Below are positions 44,695 through 53,590 of a stretch of DNA of 63,308 nt, piece by piece. The stretch is from NCBI GenBank assembly GCA_017624235.1, contig JAGANL010000027.1:1-63308 (forward strand). The letters run 5' to 3'. Position numbers and translations under genes: made by a program. The stretch is from Lachnospiraceae bacterium (GTDB lineage Bacteria > Bacillota > Clostridia > Lachnospirales > Lachnospiraceae). How positions within the stretch are numbered: the first letter of the stretch is position 1; the number at the start of each line of letters is the position of its first letter. The notes beneath the pieces were generated by a model. It saw nothing but the letters and a program-made list of their open reading frames with translations. It was not told the DNA's origin and searched no databases.

Positions 44695-45921
44695 CTATTT
44701 GTCGCGATTGCCTCGCTGTAAAAAGGTCGGAATATTCAAAGTTTTCTCTTCTACACTGCTACGGATATCCCCCGGCTTCTGAATGCCAAAGGTCGAAGGT
44801 GTTTTCTGAACTGTAGTGCCTGCTGCTCCCGTACTGCTTCCCAAGCCTCCCGGCTGAGACGGCTGTGACGATGTGGCTGTCCTGACCGGAATAGGTGGAA
44901 CGGTCGGTCTTGCTGTAGCCTGGGCAGTCTGTGGTCTGTATGTACCAAAACTTCCCGGGAATTTCGCTGCATGAGATTCCAGACCGGTTGCAATAACCGT
45001 AATACTGCAGGAATCACTCTGAGAAGCATCATACATCGCACCGAAGATGATATTGACATCATCACCTGCCAGATTCTGCACATAATCCGCTGCATCCGCC
45101 GCATCTGCCAGCGTAATGTCACCGGAAACATTGATAATCACATGAGATGCACCGGTAATGGTCGTTTCCAGCAGCGGACTTTCCACTGCCATCTTCACTG
45201 CTTCACTCGCCTTATCATCACCCTTGCCGGAACCGATACCGATATGTGCGATACCCTTATCCTTCATGACCGTCTGCACATCCGCAAAGTCCAGATTGAT
45301 GATGGCCGGTACATTGATCAGATCCGTAATACCCTGTACTGCCTGCTGCAGAACCTCGTCCGCTTTTTTTAAGGCTTCCGGCATAGTTGTCCGTCTGTCT
45401 ACAATCTCCAACAGCTTATCATTCGGAATGACAATCAGTGTATCCACGCTCTCTTTCAGCTTTTCGATTCCTCCGATTGCATTGACCATACGTGTCTTCG
45501 CTTCAAAACGGAATGGCTTTGTCACAACACCAACCGTTAAAATACCCATATCCTTGGCAATTCTTGCTACCACCGGAGCTGCACCGGTTCCGGTTCCGCC
45601 TCCCATACCACAGGTAACGAATACCATGTCTGCTCCCTTAACTGCTGCAGCGATTTCTTCCTCGTTTTCCTCCGCTGCCTTCTCGCCTACCTCAGGCTTG
45701 GCACCTGCGCCCAGCCCCTTTGTCAGCTTCTCCCCAATCTGTAACAGTTTCGGTGCCTTACACAGCTGGAGTGCCTGCTTGTCCGTGTTCACTCCAATAA
45801 ATTCTACACCATCAATATTTTCATCAATCATTCTATTTACAGCATTATTACCTGCTCCGCCAACGCCTACGACGATGATTTTCGCAGCAGATTCAGCATC
45901 ATTTGTCTTAATCTCAAGCAA
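44695..45921 (-). CDS. ftsZ: Cell division GTPase FtsZ
   Basis: A 408-residue tubulin-like GTPase that forms the division ring. It has [14 protein letters not shown], the GTP signature [13 protein letters not shown], and T7 loop sequences in NLDFADV. A linker of about 80 residues rich in Pro, Thr and Gln leads to the C-terminal partner-binding peptide [12 protein letters not shown]. The only start that fits is TTG at 45921, 8 bases after AGGAGG, an uncommon start codon for an essential gene. It has its own promoter after divIB. Confidence 0.96.
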   Translation of the reverse strand: MLEIKTNDAESAAKIIVVGVGGAGNNAVNRMIDENIDGVEFIGVNTDKQALQLCKAPKLLQIGEKLTKGLGAGAKPEVGEKAAEENEEEIAAAVKGADMVFVTCGMGGGTGTGAAPVVARIAKDMGILTVGVVTKPFRFEAKTRMVNAIGGIEKLKESVDTLIVIPNDKLLEIVDRRTTMPEALKKADEVLQQAVQGITDLINVPAIINLDFADVQTVMKDKGIAHIGIGSGKGDDKASEAVKMAVESPLLETTITGASHVIINVSGDITLADAADAADYVQNLAGDDVNIIFGAMYDASQSDSCSITVIATGLESHAAKFPGSFGTYRPQTAQATARPTVPPIPVRTATSSQPSQPGGLGSSTGAAGTTVQKTPSTFGIQKPGDIRSSVEEKTLNIPTFLQRGNRDK

Positions 45922-45965
45922 AGGTATATCCTCCTTCTTACTCCCTTATAAACTCCATATAGTCT

Positions 45966-45994
45966 ATCATATAATTATTTGCGTAAATTATCAA
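45966..45994 (-). promoter_or_regulatory. ftsZ: Promoter of ftsZ
   Basis: The -35 is TTGATA (45989-45994) and the -10 is TATGAT (45966-45971), with a 17-bp spacer on the minus strand, about 45 bases before the start codon. Confidence 0.65.
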
Positions 45995-46030
45995 CATCTT
46001 TTTTTCATTTTCCATTGGTTTTTTTCTTCC

Positions 46031-46834
46031 TTATTCATCCATGGAAAAAGTAATATTTTTACTCTGTTCGGTATAATTTTCCATCTCCAGAGTACCTTTT
46101 TTCCCTTCCAGCTCCGGCAGAATTGACTGCAATTTCATGATTTTCTCATCAATTTTATCATCACTTCCTATTCTGACTCTTACGTTACTGAAATATAGGG
46201 TCATATCATAGTTTTCGTCAAAGTATATCTTGTCCGCAGACACATTGTATTTCGTCAACAGCTGCGTGATATTCAGGATTTTATTGAAAATCGCCTCATT
46301 TTCGACAGGCAGCCTTTCGTGCAGCAGCACATAGCCAAACTTCAGGCCGGTCACCTGCGGAATACCGTCTGTCCTTGCATCGGAGGATTCTACAATGATT
46401 CCGTCCTTATCAAAGTACATGTATTTTCCAAGATATTCCACGTATCCGGCCAGCGCTTTCTCATACACATTGATACGGATGGTATCCGGCGAAAGAATCG
46501 TCACCTCCATCGTCTGTACGAACGGAATGCCCTCAATCTCCTTTCCACGGTACTTTAAGGACAGGAAAAGGGAATTTTTTCCAAACCGTCCGCCCATGAC
46601 CATATCCATAATCTCCTCGTTGGTATAATGCACATTTCCTTCCACATAAACAGTGGTTACCGTATAGTGGCTTTCTATATAAAGAAAAATACCGAGCAGG
46701 CAGGCAACCAGAAGCAGTATCAGCGAGATGACAATCCATCGGAATGCTCCGCTATGCTTCCTGTATTCCGTTTTCTTTACCACTCTAAACTGAGGATTGC
46801 CCATCCCCCTTGCTGTTGTCTTCTTCCCATTCAT
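46031..46834 (-). CDS. divIB: Cell division protein DivIB/FtsQ
   Basis: A 267-residue bitopic protein of the divisome. A basic cytosolic N-terminus is followed by one membrane segment (about 33-53), a POTRA domain (YTVTTVYVEGNVHYTNEEI, about 57-125) and a beta domain. It overlaps the end of murA by 50 bases if ATG 46834 is the start. An internal ATG at 46804 would reduce this to 20. Neither has a strong ribosome-binding site, so translational coupling to murA is likely. Confidence 0.9.
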   Translation of the reverse strand: MNGKKTTARGMGNPQFRVVKKTEYRKHSGAFRWIVISLILLLVACLLGIFLYIESHYTVTTVYVEGNVHYTNEEIMDMVMGGRFGKNSLFLSLKYRGKEIEGIPFVQTMEVTILSPDTIRINVYEKALAGYVEYLGKYMYFDKDGIIVESSDARTDGIPQVTGLKFGYVLLHERLPVENEAIFNKILNITQLLTKYNVSADKIYFDENYDMTLYFSNVRVRIGSDDKIDEKIMKLQSILPELEGKKGTLEMENYTEQSKNITFSMDE

Positions 46835-48131
46835 ATGAAATATCTGCTCCCAAGGCTCTTAAATCCCGGACAATGTCCTCATAGCCTCTGTCTATAAACT
46901 GTCTGCCGGACACGATAGTCTCTCCCTGTGCCGCAAGACCTGCCACAACCAGTGCTGCTCCGCCGCGCAGCTCCCGTGCCCTGACGACTTCACCATGCAG
47001 CGCAGCGCTTCCCGGCACATATGCCCTCCTGCCCTCCACACAGATTCCGGCTCCCATACGGTTCAATTCCTCTGCAACACGGAAACGATTTTCAAAAATC
47101 GTCTCCGTCATACCGGAGCTTCCTCTGGCTATTGCCATCACCGCAAGCATCGGCGACTGCAGGTCAGTCGGATAACCCGGATAAACCTCCGTAACTACCT
47201 CGCCCGGAGAAAGCAGCAGCCGGTTTCTATGACAGAGAATACCTTCCGGTCTTGCTTCCGCTTCCGCCCCCATCCGTTCCAACACACCAAGCAAGGCCTG
47301 CTGCTCCTTCCTGCAGGCGCCTTCCAGCAGGATTTCCCCGCCAGCCGCCATACAGGCCAACAGATAGGTACCTGTTACGATACGGTCTGTCGGAATCGAA
47401 TATTCACACCCATGAAGCTTTTCCCTGCCGTCAATCCGTATCCTGCCGGTTTCTTCCCCCGTAATCTCTGCACCCGCAGACCGCAGAAATTCGCAAAGTG
47501 CATGAATCTCCGGTTCCAGAGCGGTATGCTCCAAAATGGTAGTCCCCTCCGCACAGGCTGCCGCCAAAATACTGTTCTCCGTAGCGCCGACACTACGTAT
47601 CGGAAATCGGATATGACCTCCCCGGAGCCTCTTTACCCTGGCGGTCACCCCTTCTTCTGTCTGAGCTGTCTCAACACCAAGCTGTTCCATAGCCATCAGA
47701 TGGAGATCGATCGGACGTTTTCCAATCACACAGCCTCCCGGATACTTCAAAGAAATTTCTCCGGTACGCCCCAGCATAGCTCCCATGAAGATGACCGAAG
47801 AACGCATTTTCTCCACGTATTCCGCCGGCATCCTGCAAGCCTCTCTCCCCGGCTGCCCAGCTCCCTTTTCCAGTGGTCTCTGCCCTCCGGCCTCTGTGAT
47901 TTCAGAAGCATCCACAATCAGGGTATTTCCTTCCCACTTCACACAGCACCCCACACTCACCAACAGCTTACACATCAGATGTACATCCTCGATTCTGGGA
48001 CAGTTGTGAAGGATACTCACTCCCGGAATCAGAACTGTCGCCGCCAGAATCGGCAGTGCCGCATTCTTGGATCCCTGTACTTTCAGCCGTCCATATAACG
48101 GCACTTCTCCACAAATACGAATAGAATCCAC
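46785..48131 (-). CDS. murA: UDP-N-acetylglucosamine 1-carboxyvinyltransferase
   Basis: A 448-residue enzyme that adds enolpyruvate to UDP-GlcNAc, the first committed step of peptidoglycan synthesis. The active-site Lys is in QGSKNAALP (about 22). The catalytic Cys is in YPGGCVIGKRPIDLHL (about 132), so fosfomycin sensitivity would be expected from this residue. An insert around residues 83-97 (GGQRPLEKGAGQPGREA) is longer than usual. It lies inside the division cluster between ftsW and divIB. Confidence 0.94.
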   Translation of the reverse strand: MDSIRICGEVPLYGRLKVQGSKNAALPILAATVLIPGVSILHNCPRIEDVHLMCKLLVSVGCCVKWEGNTLIVDASEITEAGGQRPLEKGAGQPGREACRMPAEYVEKMRSSVIFMGAMLGRTGEISLKYPGGCVIGKRPIDLHLMAMEQLGVETAQTEEGVTARVKRLRGGHIRFPIRSVGATENSILAAACAEGTTILEHTALEPEIHALCEFLRSAGAEITGEETGRIRIDGREKLHGCEYSIPTDRIVTGTYLLACMAAGGEILLEGACRKEQQALLGVLERMGAEAEARPEGILCHRNRLLLSPGEVVTEVYPGYPTDLQSPMLAVMAIARGSSGMTETIFENRFRVAEELNRMGAGICVEGRRAYVPGSAALHGEVVRARELRGGAALVVAGLAAQGETIVSGRQFIDRGYEDIVRDLRALGADISYEWEEDNSKGDGQSSV

Positions 48132-48210
48132 TCCTTCACCCTCTCATGCTCAGATTACAGATAAGACCTATTCTATTGTATGTAGAAGTTTTCATTTGGT
48201 ATCTTGTACT

Positions 48211-49371
48211 TTAATATTCCTTCAGGCGAATGCCTTTGGCCACACTGAGTACCATACCGACCTCAATCAGCAGAAACATGACCGAAGATCCGCCATAGCT
48301 GATAAACGGAAGGGAAATACCGGTATTCGGTATCGTATTGGTCACGACCGCTATATTCAGAATCACCTGAATCGCAAAGTGTCCGAGTACCCCTACGACC
48401 AGCAGCGCCCCAAAGAGATCCGGCGCATTATTCGCAATGACCATCAGACGCCAGATTAACAGCACGAACATCAGGATAATCGCAATGGCCCCAAACAGTC
48501 CCAGCTCCTCGCAGATGATGGAGAAAATCATATCGTTCTGTGCCTCCGGCAGAAAGCCGAGCTTCTGCATGCTCTGCCCCAGTCCCTTTCCGAAGATTCC
48601 GCCGGAACCGATGGCATAAAGTGCCTGCAGCGTCTGGAACCCTTTTCCGGATGCGTAAGCCTCCGGGTCCAGCCATGCCAAAATACGTTCCCCTCGAAAG
48701 CCCAGATCACCGGAGCCCATTTCCTGCTGCGAGATAAAGAACACGACTAGCGCCGCCGCTGCCACTGCCAATAATCCGCAGACGACAAATTTCTTATAAT
48801 CCGGGCTGGCTACAAAGAGCATCAATACCGCAATACCGAAGATAATAATGGCAGAGCTCATATTATCGGTAATCTTCCATACCATCAGACAGATCGGCAT
48901 CGGAACGCAAAGCACCGTAAAGAATCCCTTCAGCATGCGGATGGAACGTCCCATTTTACAGACCAGACTGGCCAGAAACAGAATCATGCCCAGCTTGGCA
49001 ATCTCCGCAGGCTGCAGTGACAGACCGCCGAGATTCAGCCATCTTCTGGCTCCGTGGCTCTCCCTTCCCAGACTGGTCTGTACCAGCAGGATCAAAATGG
49101 CCGATACCACATATCCAAGCGTAGCAAAACGTTCCCAGAAATGGTACGGTATCTGTGCGACGATAAACATCATGACCAGCCCCAGTGCCGCAGCAAATGT
49201 CTGCTTTTTCAAATAATAAGCGGCATCCTGATTTTCCATGGCCGCTTCATAGGAGCTGGTGGAATATATCATAATCAAACCGAAGCCCAGCAGGAAAAGC
49301 ACGATAAACAAAAGGCTGTAATCAAAAAAATATTCAGATTGTCTCTTCTTTCTACTTCTCGCTTGGGGCAC
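48211..49371 (-). CDS. ftsW: FtsW/SpoVE-type SEDS glycosyltransferase
   Basis: A 386-residue membrane protein with about ten helices. SEDS motifs are visible: RRWLNLGGLSLQPAEIAKLG, GKGLGQSMQKLGFLPEAQNDMIFSIICEELG and NTGISLPFISYGGSSV. It polymerises lipid II with a partner class B PBP encoded upstream. It follows murD by 4 bases. FtsW and SpoVE cannot be told apart here. Confidence 0.93.
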   Translation of the reverse strand: MPQARSRKKRQSEYFFDYSLLFIVLFLLGFGLIMIYSTSSYEAAMENQDAAYYLKKQTFAAALGLVMMFIVAQIPYHFWERFATLGYVVSAILILLVQTSLGRESHGARRWLNLGGLSLQPAEIAKLGMILFLASLVCKMGRSIRMLKGFFTVLCVPMPICLMVWKITDNMSSAIIIFGIAVLMLFVASPDYKKFVVCGLLAVAAAALVVFFISQQEMGSGDLGFRGERILAWLDPEAYASGKGFQTLQALYAIGSGGIFGKGLGQSMQKLGFLPEAQNDMIFSIICEELGLFGAIAIILMFVLLIWRLMVIANNAPDLFGALLVVGVLGHFAIQVILNIAVVTNTIPNTGISLPFISYGGSSVMFLLIEVGMVLSVAKGIRLKEY

Positions 49372-49375
49372 CTTG

Positions 49376-50767
49376 TCACTCCTTCAGCTGATTTACATAA
49401 TCTTTAAACATCTGTCCCCGTACTTCATAGTTCGGAAACATTCCCCAGCTTGCACAGGCAGGGGATAACAGCACCGCATCTCCGGGTTCTGCCTTTTCGG
49501 TACAGATTCGCATCGTTTCCTCAAAGCTGTCTGCCAGAATAATATTGGTAAAACCATGCGCTCTGGCACACTCTGCAATTTTCTCACGAGTCTGTCCCAG
49601 AAGGACAAGCCATTTGACCTTTCCGTCAAAGGACTCGATCCATTCATCATAAGTGCTCTGCTTATCATAACCGCCGCCGATTAGAACCGTGGGCTTTACC
49701 ATAGCCTGAATTCCTTTGATTGCCGCATCCGGATTGGTACCCTTGGAATCATTATAATAATCCACTCCACGTTTCGTAGCCACATATTCAATCCGGTGCT
49801 CCACAGCACGAAAATGCTTCACCGTTTCCACAATGCTCTCAAGCGGTACCCCAAAGCAGTAGGACATCGCTATGGCCGCCATGACATTTTCCACATTATG
49901 CGTTCCAAGCAGCTTCATCTCATGAATGTTCATGACACGCTTCGTCTCCCCGAAAAGCGACAGATAAATGTCCTCGCCCTTCAGGTAGATGCCTTCCTCC
50001 AGCTCACGTGCCGAAGAAAAGTATACCACACGAGCACTGCATCTTTTGCCGAAATCTCTGGTAAACTCATCTTCATAATTTAAGATGCAGTAGTCCTCCT
50101 TCGTCTGATTCCTGGCAATGCTTTCCTTGACTGCCACATAATTTTCCATCGTATGATGACGGTTCAAATGATCCGGTGTGATATTCAGGATAGCAGACAC
50201 CTGCGGTCGAAACTCTTCCGCCGTCTCCAGCTGGAAGCTGCTGATCTCTGCTACCGTTACCGACTCCTCTGTGGTATTCAATGCCTCTATCGTATAAGGG
50301 TTTCCGATATTTCCAACCACATAGACACTGTTAAAATAATCCTTCATAATCCGTCCCGTCAAAGCAGTCGTTGTGGTCTTTCCGTTCGTTCCGGTAATAG
50401 CTAACAGCCTGCCCTTGGAAAAACGATATCCTAGTTCAATCTCACCCCAGATATGGATGCCCTTTGCCCGAAACTGATCTACAAACGCTGTGTCAGTCGG
50501 TACGCCCGGACTTAACACCACCAGATCAATCTGCTCTTCCTCTTCTTTGGAAAGCTCTCCCAGGACAATCTTCGTCTTTGCACCATTCTGAAGCTTTTTG
50601 CGGATTTCCTCCACATCCAGCTTATCATTCCCATCAAACAGAATGACCCCGGCTCCCTGCCTGGTCAGCAAATCCGCCGCACCGATACCGCTGATACCGC
50701 TTCCCACTACCAGCACCTTTTTCTGTCTTACATCCACTTTATCATTCATTCCTTTCTTTTGCCGCAT
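49376..50767 (-). CDS. murD: UDP-N-acetylmuramoylalanine--D-glutamate ligase
   Basis: A 463-residue cytosolic ligase that adds D-Glu to UDP-MurNAc-L-Ala. It has an N-terminal Rossmann-like domain (VLVVGSGISGIGAA), P-loop AITGTNGKTTTT, NITPDHLNRH, and YNDSKGTNPDA in the central and C-terminal domains. I keep ATG 50767, 9 bases after AGGAAG. ATG 50749 is the other choice. It follows mraY by 42 bases. Confidence 0.95.
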   Translation of the reverse strand: MRQKKGMNDKVDVRQKKVLVVGSGISGIGAADLLTRQGAGVILFDGNDKLDVEEIRKKLQNGAKTKIVLGELSKEEEEQIDLVVLSPGVPTDTAFVDQFRAKGIHIWGEIELGYRFSKGRLLAITGTNGKTTTTALTGRIMKDYFNSVYVVGNIGNPYTIEALNTTEESVTVAEISSFQLETAEEFRPQVSAILNITPDHLNRHHTMENYVAVKESIARNQTKEDYCILNYEDEFTRDFGKRCSARVVYFSSARELEEGIYLKGEDIYLSLFGETKRVMNIHEMKLLGTHNVENVMAAIAMSYCFGVPLESIVETVKHFRAVEHRIEYVATKRGVDYYNDSKGTNPDAAIKGIQAMVKPTVLIGGGYDKQSTYDEWIESFDGKVKWLVLLGQTREKIAECARAHGFTNIILADSFEETMRICTEKAEPGDAVLLSPACASWGMFPNYEVRGQMFKDYVNQLKE

Positions 50768-50809
50768 CGTGCATTTCTTCCTGCGTTACGGCTTCCTTTT
50801 CTTCTGATG

Positions 50810-51766
50810 CTAAAGAGCCATCAGTCCGACCAGACAAAGAATCGCAGTTACAATCGAAAATACTGCAACCACCCTTGTCTCCGACCAGCCGCACAATTCA
50901 AAATGGTGATGGATCGGCGCCATCTTAAAGAAACGCTTTCCGCCTGTCATTCTGAAATAGGTCACCTGAATCATGACCGAAAGTACCTCTGCCATATAGA
51001 TAAAGCCTACAATGACCAGAAAGACCGGCATCTGCATCATATAAGCTGTCGCTGCCACAAAACCGCCAAGCGCCAGAGAACCCGTATCTCCCATAAAGAC
51101 GCTTGCAGGATATACATTAAACAACAGAAATCCAAGCAATGCCCCGACTACCGCACAGGTAATCGGCTCGATACCGCTTCCCGTTCCGATAGCAACTACG
51201 GTAAAGAAGGTTGCTACCATCACCGTTACACTGCTTGCAAGGCCATCCAGACCATCCGTAAAATTCGTTCCGTTTACCGTACCGATGACGATAAAAAACA
51301 GCACAGGTATATTGAATATTCCAAAATCCACATATTTCCCCGGAAGAAAAGGAATCTTCATAGCGAGGCTAATCTGTGTATAATGGGTTAAATAATAGGC
51401 AAACACACCCGTAACCACAAGCTGTCCCAGCATTTTCTGCCATGCGCGAAGCCCCATGGAGCGTTTAAGCACGACCTTGATATAATCATCCAGAAAGCCT
51501 ATCAGCCCGAATCCCAGCGTCAGAAACAGAATTGGAATGATCTTCGGATAATCCTTCACATAAAACAGCGAAGTAATCACAACGCTGGTCAAAATCAAAA
51601 TACCGCCCATCGTCGGTGTACCGGTCTTTTTCAAATGACTCTGAGGACCTTCGTCCCGAACCGTCTGTCCTACCTTCAGCTTTCTTAAAAAGGGAATCAC
51701 CACCGGTCCCAGTACCACACTGATTGCAAATGCTATAATAACAGGCATTATTACTGTATCACTCAT
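50810..51766 (-). CDS. mraY: Phospho-N-acetylmuramoyl-pentapeptide transferase
   Basis: A 318-residue membrane enzyme that makes lipid I from UDP-MurNAc-pentapeptide and undecaprenyl phosphate. It shows about ten helices and the motifs GTPTMGGILIL, GFLDDYIKV (Asp-Asp), NGTNFTDGLDGLA and the C-terminal MAPIHHHFELCGWSE. The length is standard. It lies 30 bases after the second PBP gene. Confidence 0.96.
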   Translation of the reverse strand: MSDTVIMPVIIAFAISVVLGPVVIPFLRKLKVGQTVRDEGPQSHLKKTGTPTMGGILILTSVVITSLFYVKDYPKIIPILFLTLGFGLIGFLDDYIKVVLKRSMGLRAWQKMLGQLVVTGVFAYYLTHYTQISLAMKIPFLPGKYVDFGIFNIPVLFFIVIGTVNGTNFTDGLDGLASSVTVMVATFFTVVAIGTGSGIEPITCAVVGALLGFLLFNVYPASVFMGDTGSLALGGFVAATAYMMQMPVFLVIVGFIYMAEVLSVMIQVTYFRMTGGKRFFKMAPIHHHFELCGWSETRVVAVFSIVTAILCLVGLMAL

Positions 51767-51796
51767 CTCTTACCTCCCTGCGGATTTTATCCGAAG

Positions 51797-53539
51797 TTAA
51801 TTATAATCCATTTCCTCTAAATAAGGAAGAATATTTTCAAAAAGCTGGCGCACCACCGGTGCTGCAATCTGTCCGCCATAATATACGCCCTGCGGCGTAT
51901 GAATAATCGCTACTGCCAAAACCCTGGGATCATCTGCCGGAGCAAAGCCGCAGAAGGAAGCGATATACCGTCCGCTCCCTCTTGGAAGCGTCTGGCTCGT
52001 CGCTGTTTTTCCGCCAATACGGAAGCCTTCTATATAGGCTTTTTTTCCTCCTCCGTTCTCCACCACCTGCTCCAGCATATAACGCATGGTAGCAGAGGTT
52101 TCTGCACTGACCACATTTTCCCTGACCGGATACTCAAATTCCCGGATTACAGTGCCGTCCTCTGCAGTCACATAGGTTCCGAAATGAGGAGTCACACGAT
52201 TCCCCCCATTTATAATAGAAGAAATTGTAGTTGCAAGCTGAATAGGAGTAATCTGGAAGGACTGTCCAAAGGAGATCGTAGCCAGCTCCACCATACCGAT
52301 GTTTTCCTTTTTGTGCATGATCGTCCCCGCCTCTCCGGGCAGATCGATATTCGTCTTGTCAAGCAGACCGAACTGTTTGAAATAGTCATAATAACGCTCC
52401 GCTCCAATCCTCAAGCCTACCGTAACAAAAACCGGATTGCAGGAATTCATGGTCGCCTCCACAAAATTCTCGGCTCCATGTCCTCCCACTTTATGGCAGC
52501 GTATCCTTCTGTCCTCCACCATAATATATCCCGGACAGGAAAAACGATCCTCCTTGCTTACCACACCGGCTTCCAGTCCTGCTGCCGCCGTAATCACCTT
52601 AAAGGTGGAGCCCGGCTCGTACGTATCGTTGATACAGCCGTTACGCCACATTTTATTCAGGGCATCCTGTTTTTCCTTTTCCGCCATACCCGTCGTATCC
52701 GTTCCCTCCGGCAGAGTAAACGGATGGTTTAAATCAAATTCCGGCACGTTTGCCATCGCCAGGATTTCTCCGTTCTTCGGATCCATCACCAGAATCGATA
52801 CACTTTCTGCCTGCTTCGTCTCCATGGCCTGCATGGCAAGCTGCGTGGCATATTTCTGAATATTCATATCCAGGCTGATATGCAGATCCCCTCCGCTTAC
52901 CGGCTCAATCCTGTTTTCTCCGACCGCATCCAGTTCGATTCCTCTGGCATCGGTCATAGTCAGAATCATGCCCTCCGTTCCCTTCAGATATTCCTCATAC
53001 TTGACCTCCAGCCCGATAATCCCCTGATTATCCCCTCCGGTAAATCCAAGTACCTTGGATGCCAGGCTGTCATACGGATAATAACGCTTATAGTCCTCAT
53101 CCACCTTCACGCCGGGAAGCTTCAGTTCCCGGATCGCATCACCGTCCTCCTTATCCACATTGCTTTTGATCCGCTCGATAGCCGTATATTTTTCCACACG
53201 CTTTCGGACATAGTCCTCATCCAGATCCAGTTTACTGCAAAGTGCTGCAATCACTGCTTCCTTGTCCTCAATCTGATTGTGGATGACGGAAACCGTACAA
53301 ACGGTCTTATTGTCTGCAAGCACCACTCCATTTGCATCGATAATGCGTCCTCTTGCCGCCTTGATGCTCCTCTCTCTTTCATGAAGATCTCTGGCGGCCT
53401 CCGAATAATGGTCAGACTGCCAGACCATCAGATAGACCAGCCGCCCTGCCAGAATCAGGAAAATGAGCAGACAACCCACAAAGATCGTCACAATTTTCTT
53501 TCGGTGGAAGGTTTTATTTTTCAATAGCAGAAACCTCAT
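51797..53539 (-). CDS. Class B penicillin-binding protein (SpoVD/FtsI type)
   Basis: A 580-residue transpeptidase with a cytosolic tail, one membrane segment (about 14-37), a dimerisation domain and a transpeptidase domain. The active-site Ser is in EPGSTFKV, the SxN motif in MNSCNPVF, and the third motif reads GGKTATSQ, Ala in place of the usual Gly of KTG. No PASTA domains are present. The annotated ATG at 53539 lies within a long hairpin and has no ribosome-binding site. A TTG five codons later follows GAGG by 9 bases. As the second of two tandem class B PBPs it may be the sporulation enzyme SpoVD, which is inference from gene order. Confidence 0.9.
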   Translation of the reverse strand: MRFLLLKNKTFHRKKIVTIFVGCLLIFLILAGRLVYLMVWQSDHYSEAARDLHERERSIKAARGRIIDANGVVLADNKTVCTVSVIHNQIEDKEAVIAALCSKLDLDEDYVRKRVEKYTAIERIKSNVDKEDGDAIRELKLPGVKVDEDYKRYYPYDSLASKVLGFTGGDNQGIIGLEVKYEEYLKGTEGMILTMTDARGIELDAVGENRIEPVSGGDLHISLDMNIQKYATQLAMQAMETKQAESVSILVMDPKNGEILAMANVPEFDLNHPFTLPEGTDTTGMAEKEKQDALNKMWRNGCINDTYEPGSTFKVITAAAGLEAGVVSKEDRFSCPGYIMVEDRRIRCHKVGGHGAENFVEATMNSCNPVFVTVGLRIGAERYYDYFKQFGLLDKTNIDLPGEAGTIMHKKENIGMVELATISFGQSFQITPIQLATTISSIINGGNRVTPHFGTYVTAEDGTVIREFEYPVRENVVSAETSATMRYMLEQVVENGGGKKAYIEGFRIGGKTATSQTLPRGSGRYIASFCGFAPADDPRVLAVAIIHTPQGVYYGGQIAAPVVRQLFENILPYLEEMDYN

Positions 53540-53579
53540 AAAAAGGATGTTTTTACAATCTATTATCCTTTCTATGAGG
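53534..53579 (-). promoter_or_regulatory. Hairpin covering the start of the second PBP gene
   Basis: On the minus strand CCTCATAGAAAGGAT pairs with ATCCTTTTTATGAGG (one G-U), a 15-bp stem with a 16-base loop. It starts 11 bases after the first PBP stop. Its 3' arm contains the ATG of the next gene. It could stop transcription (weak TTTCTG tail) or hide the start codon. Confidence 0.6.
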
Positions 53580-53590
53580 TTATTCCCCTT

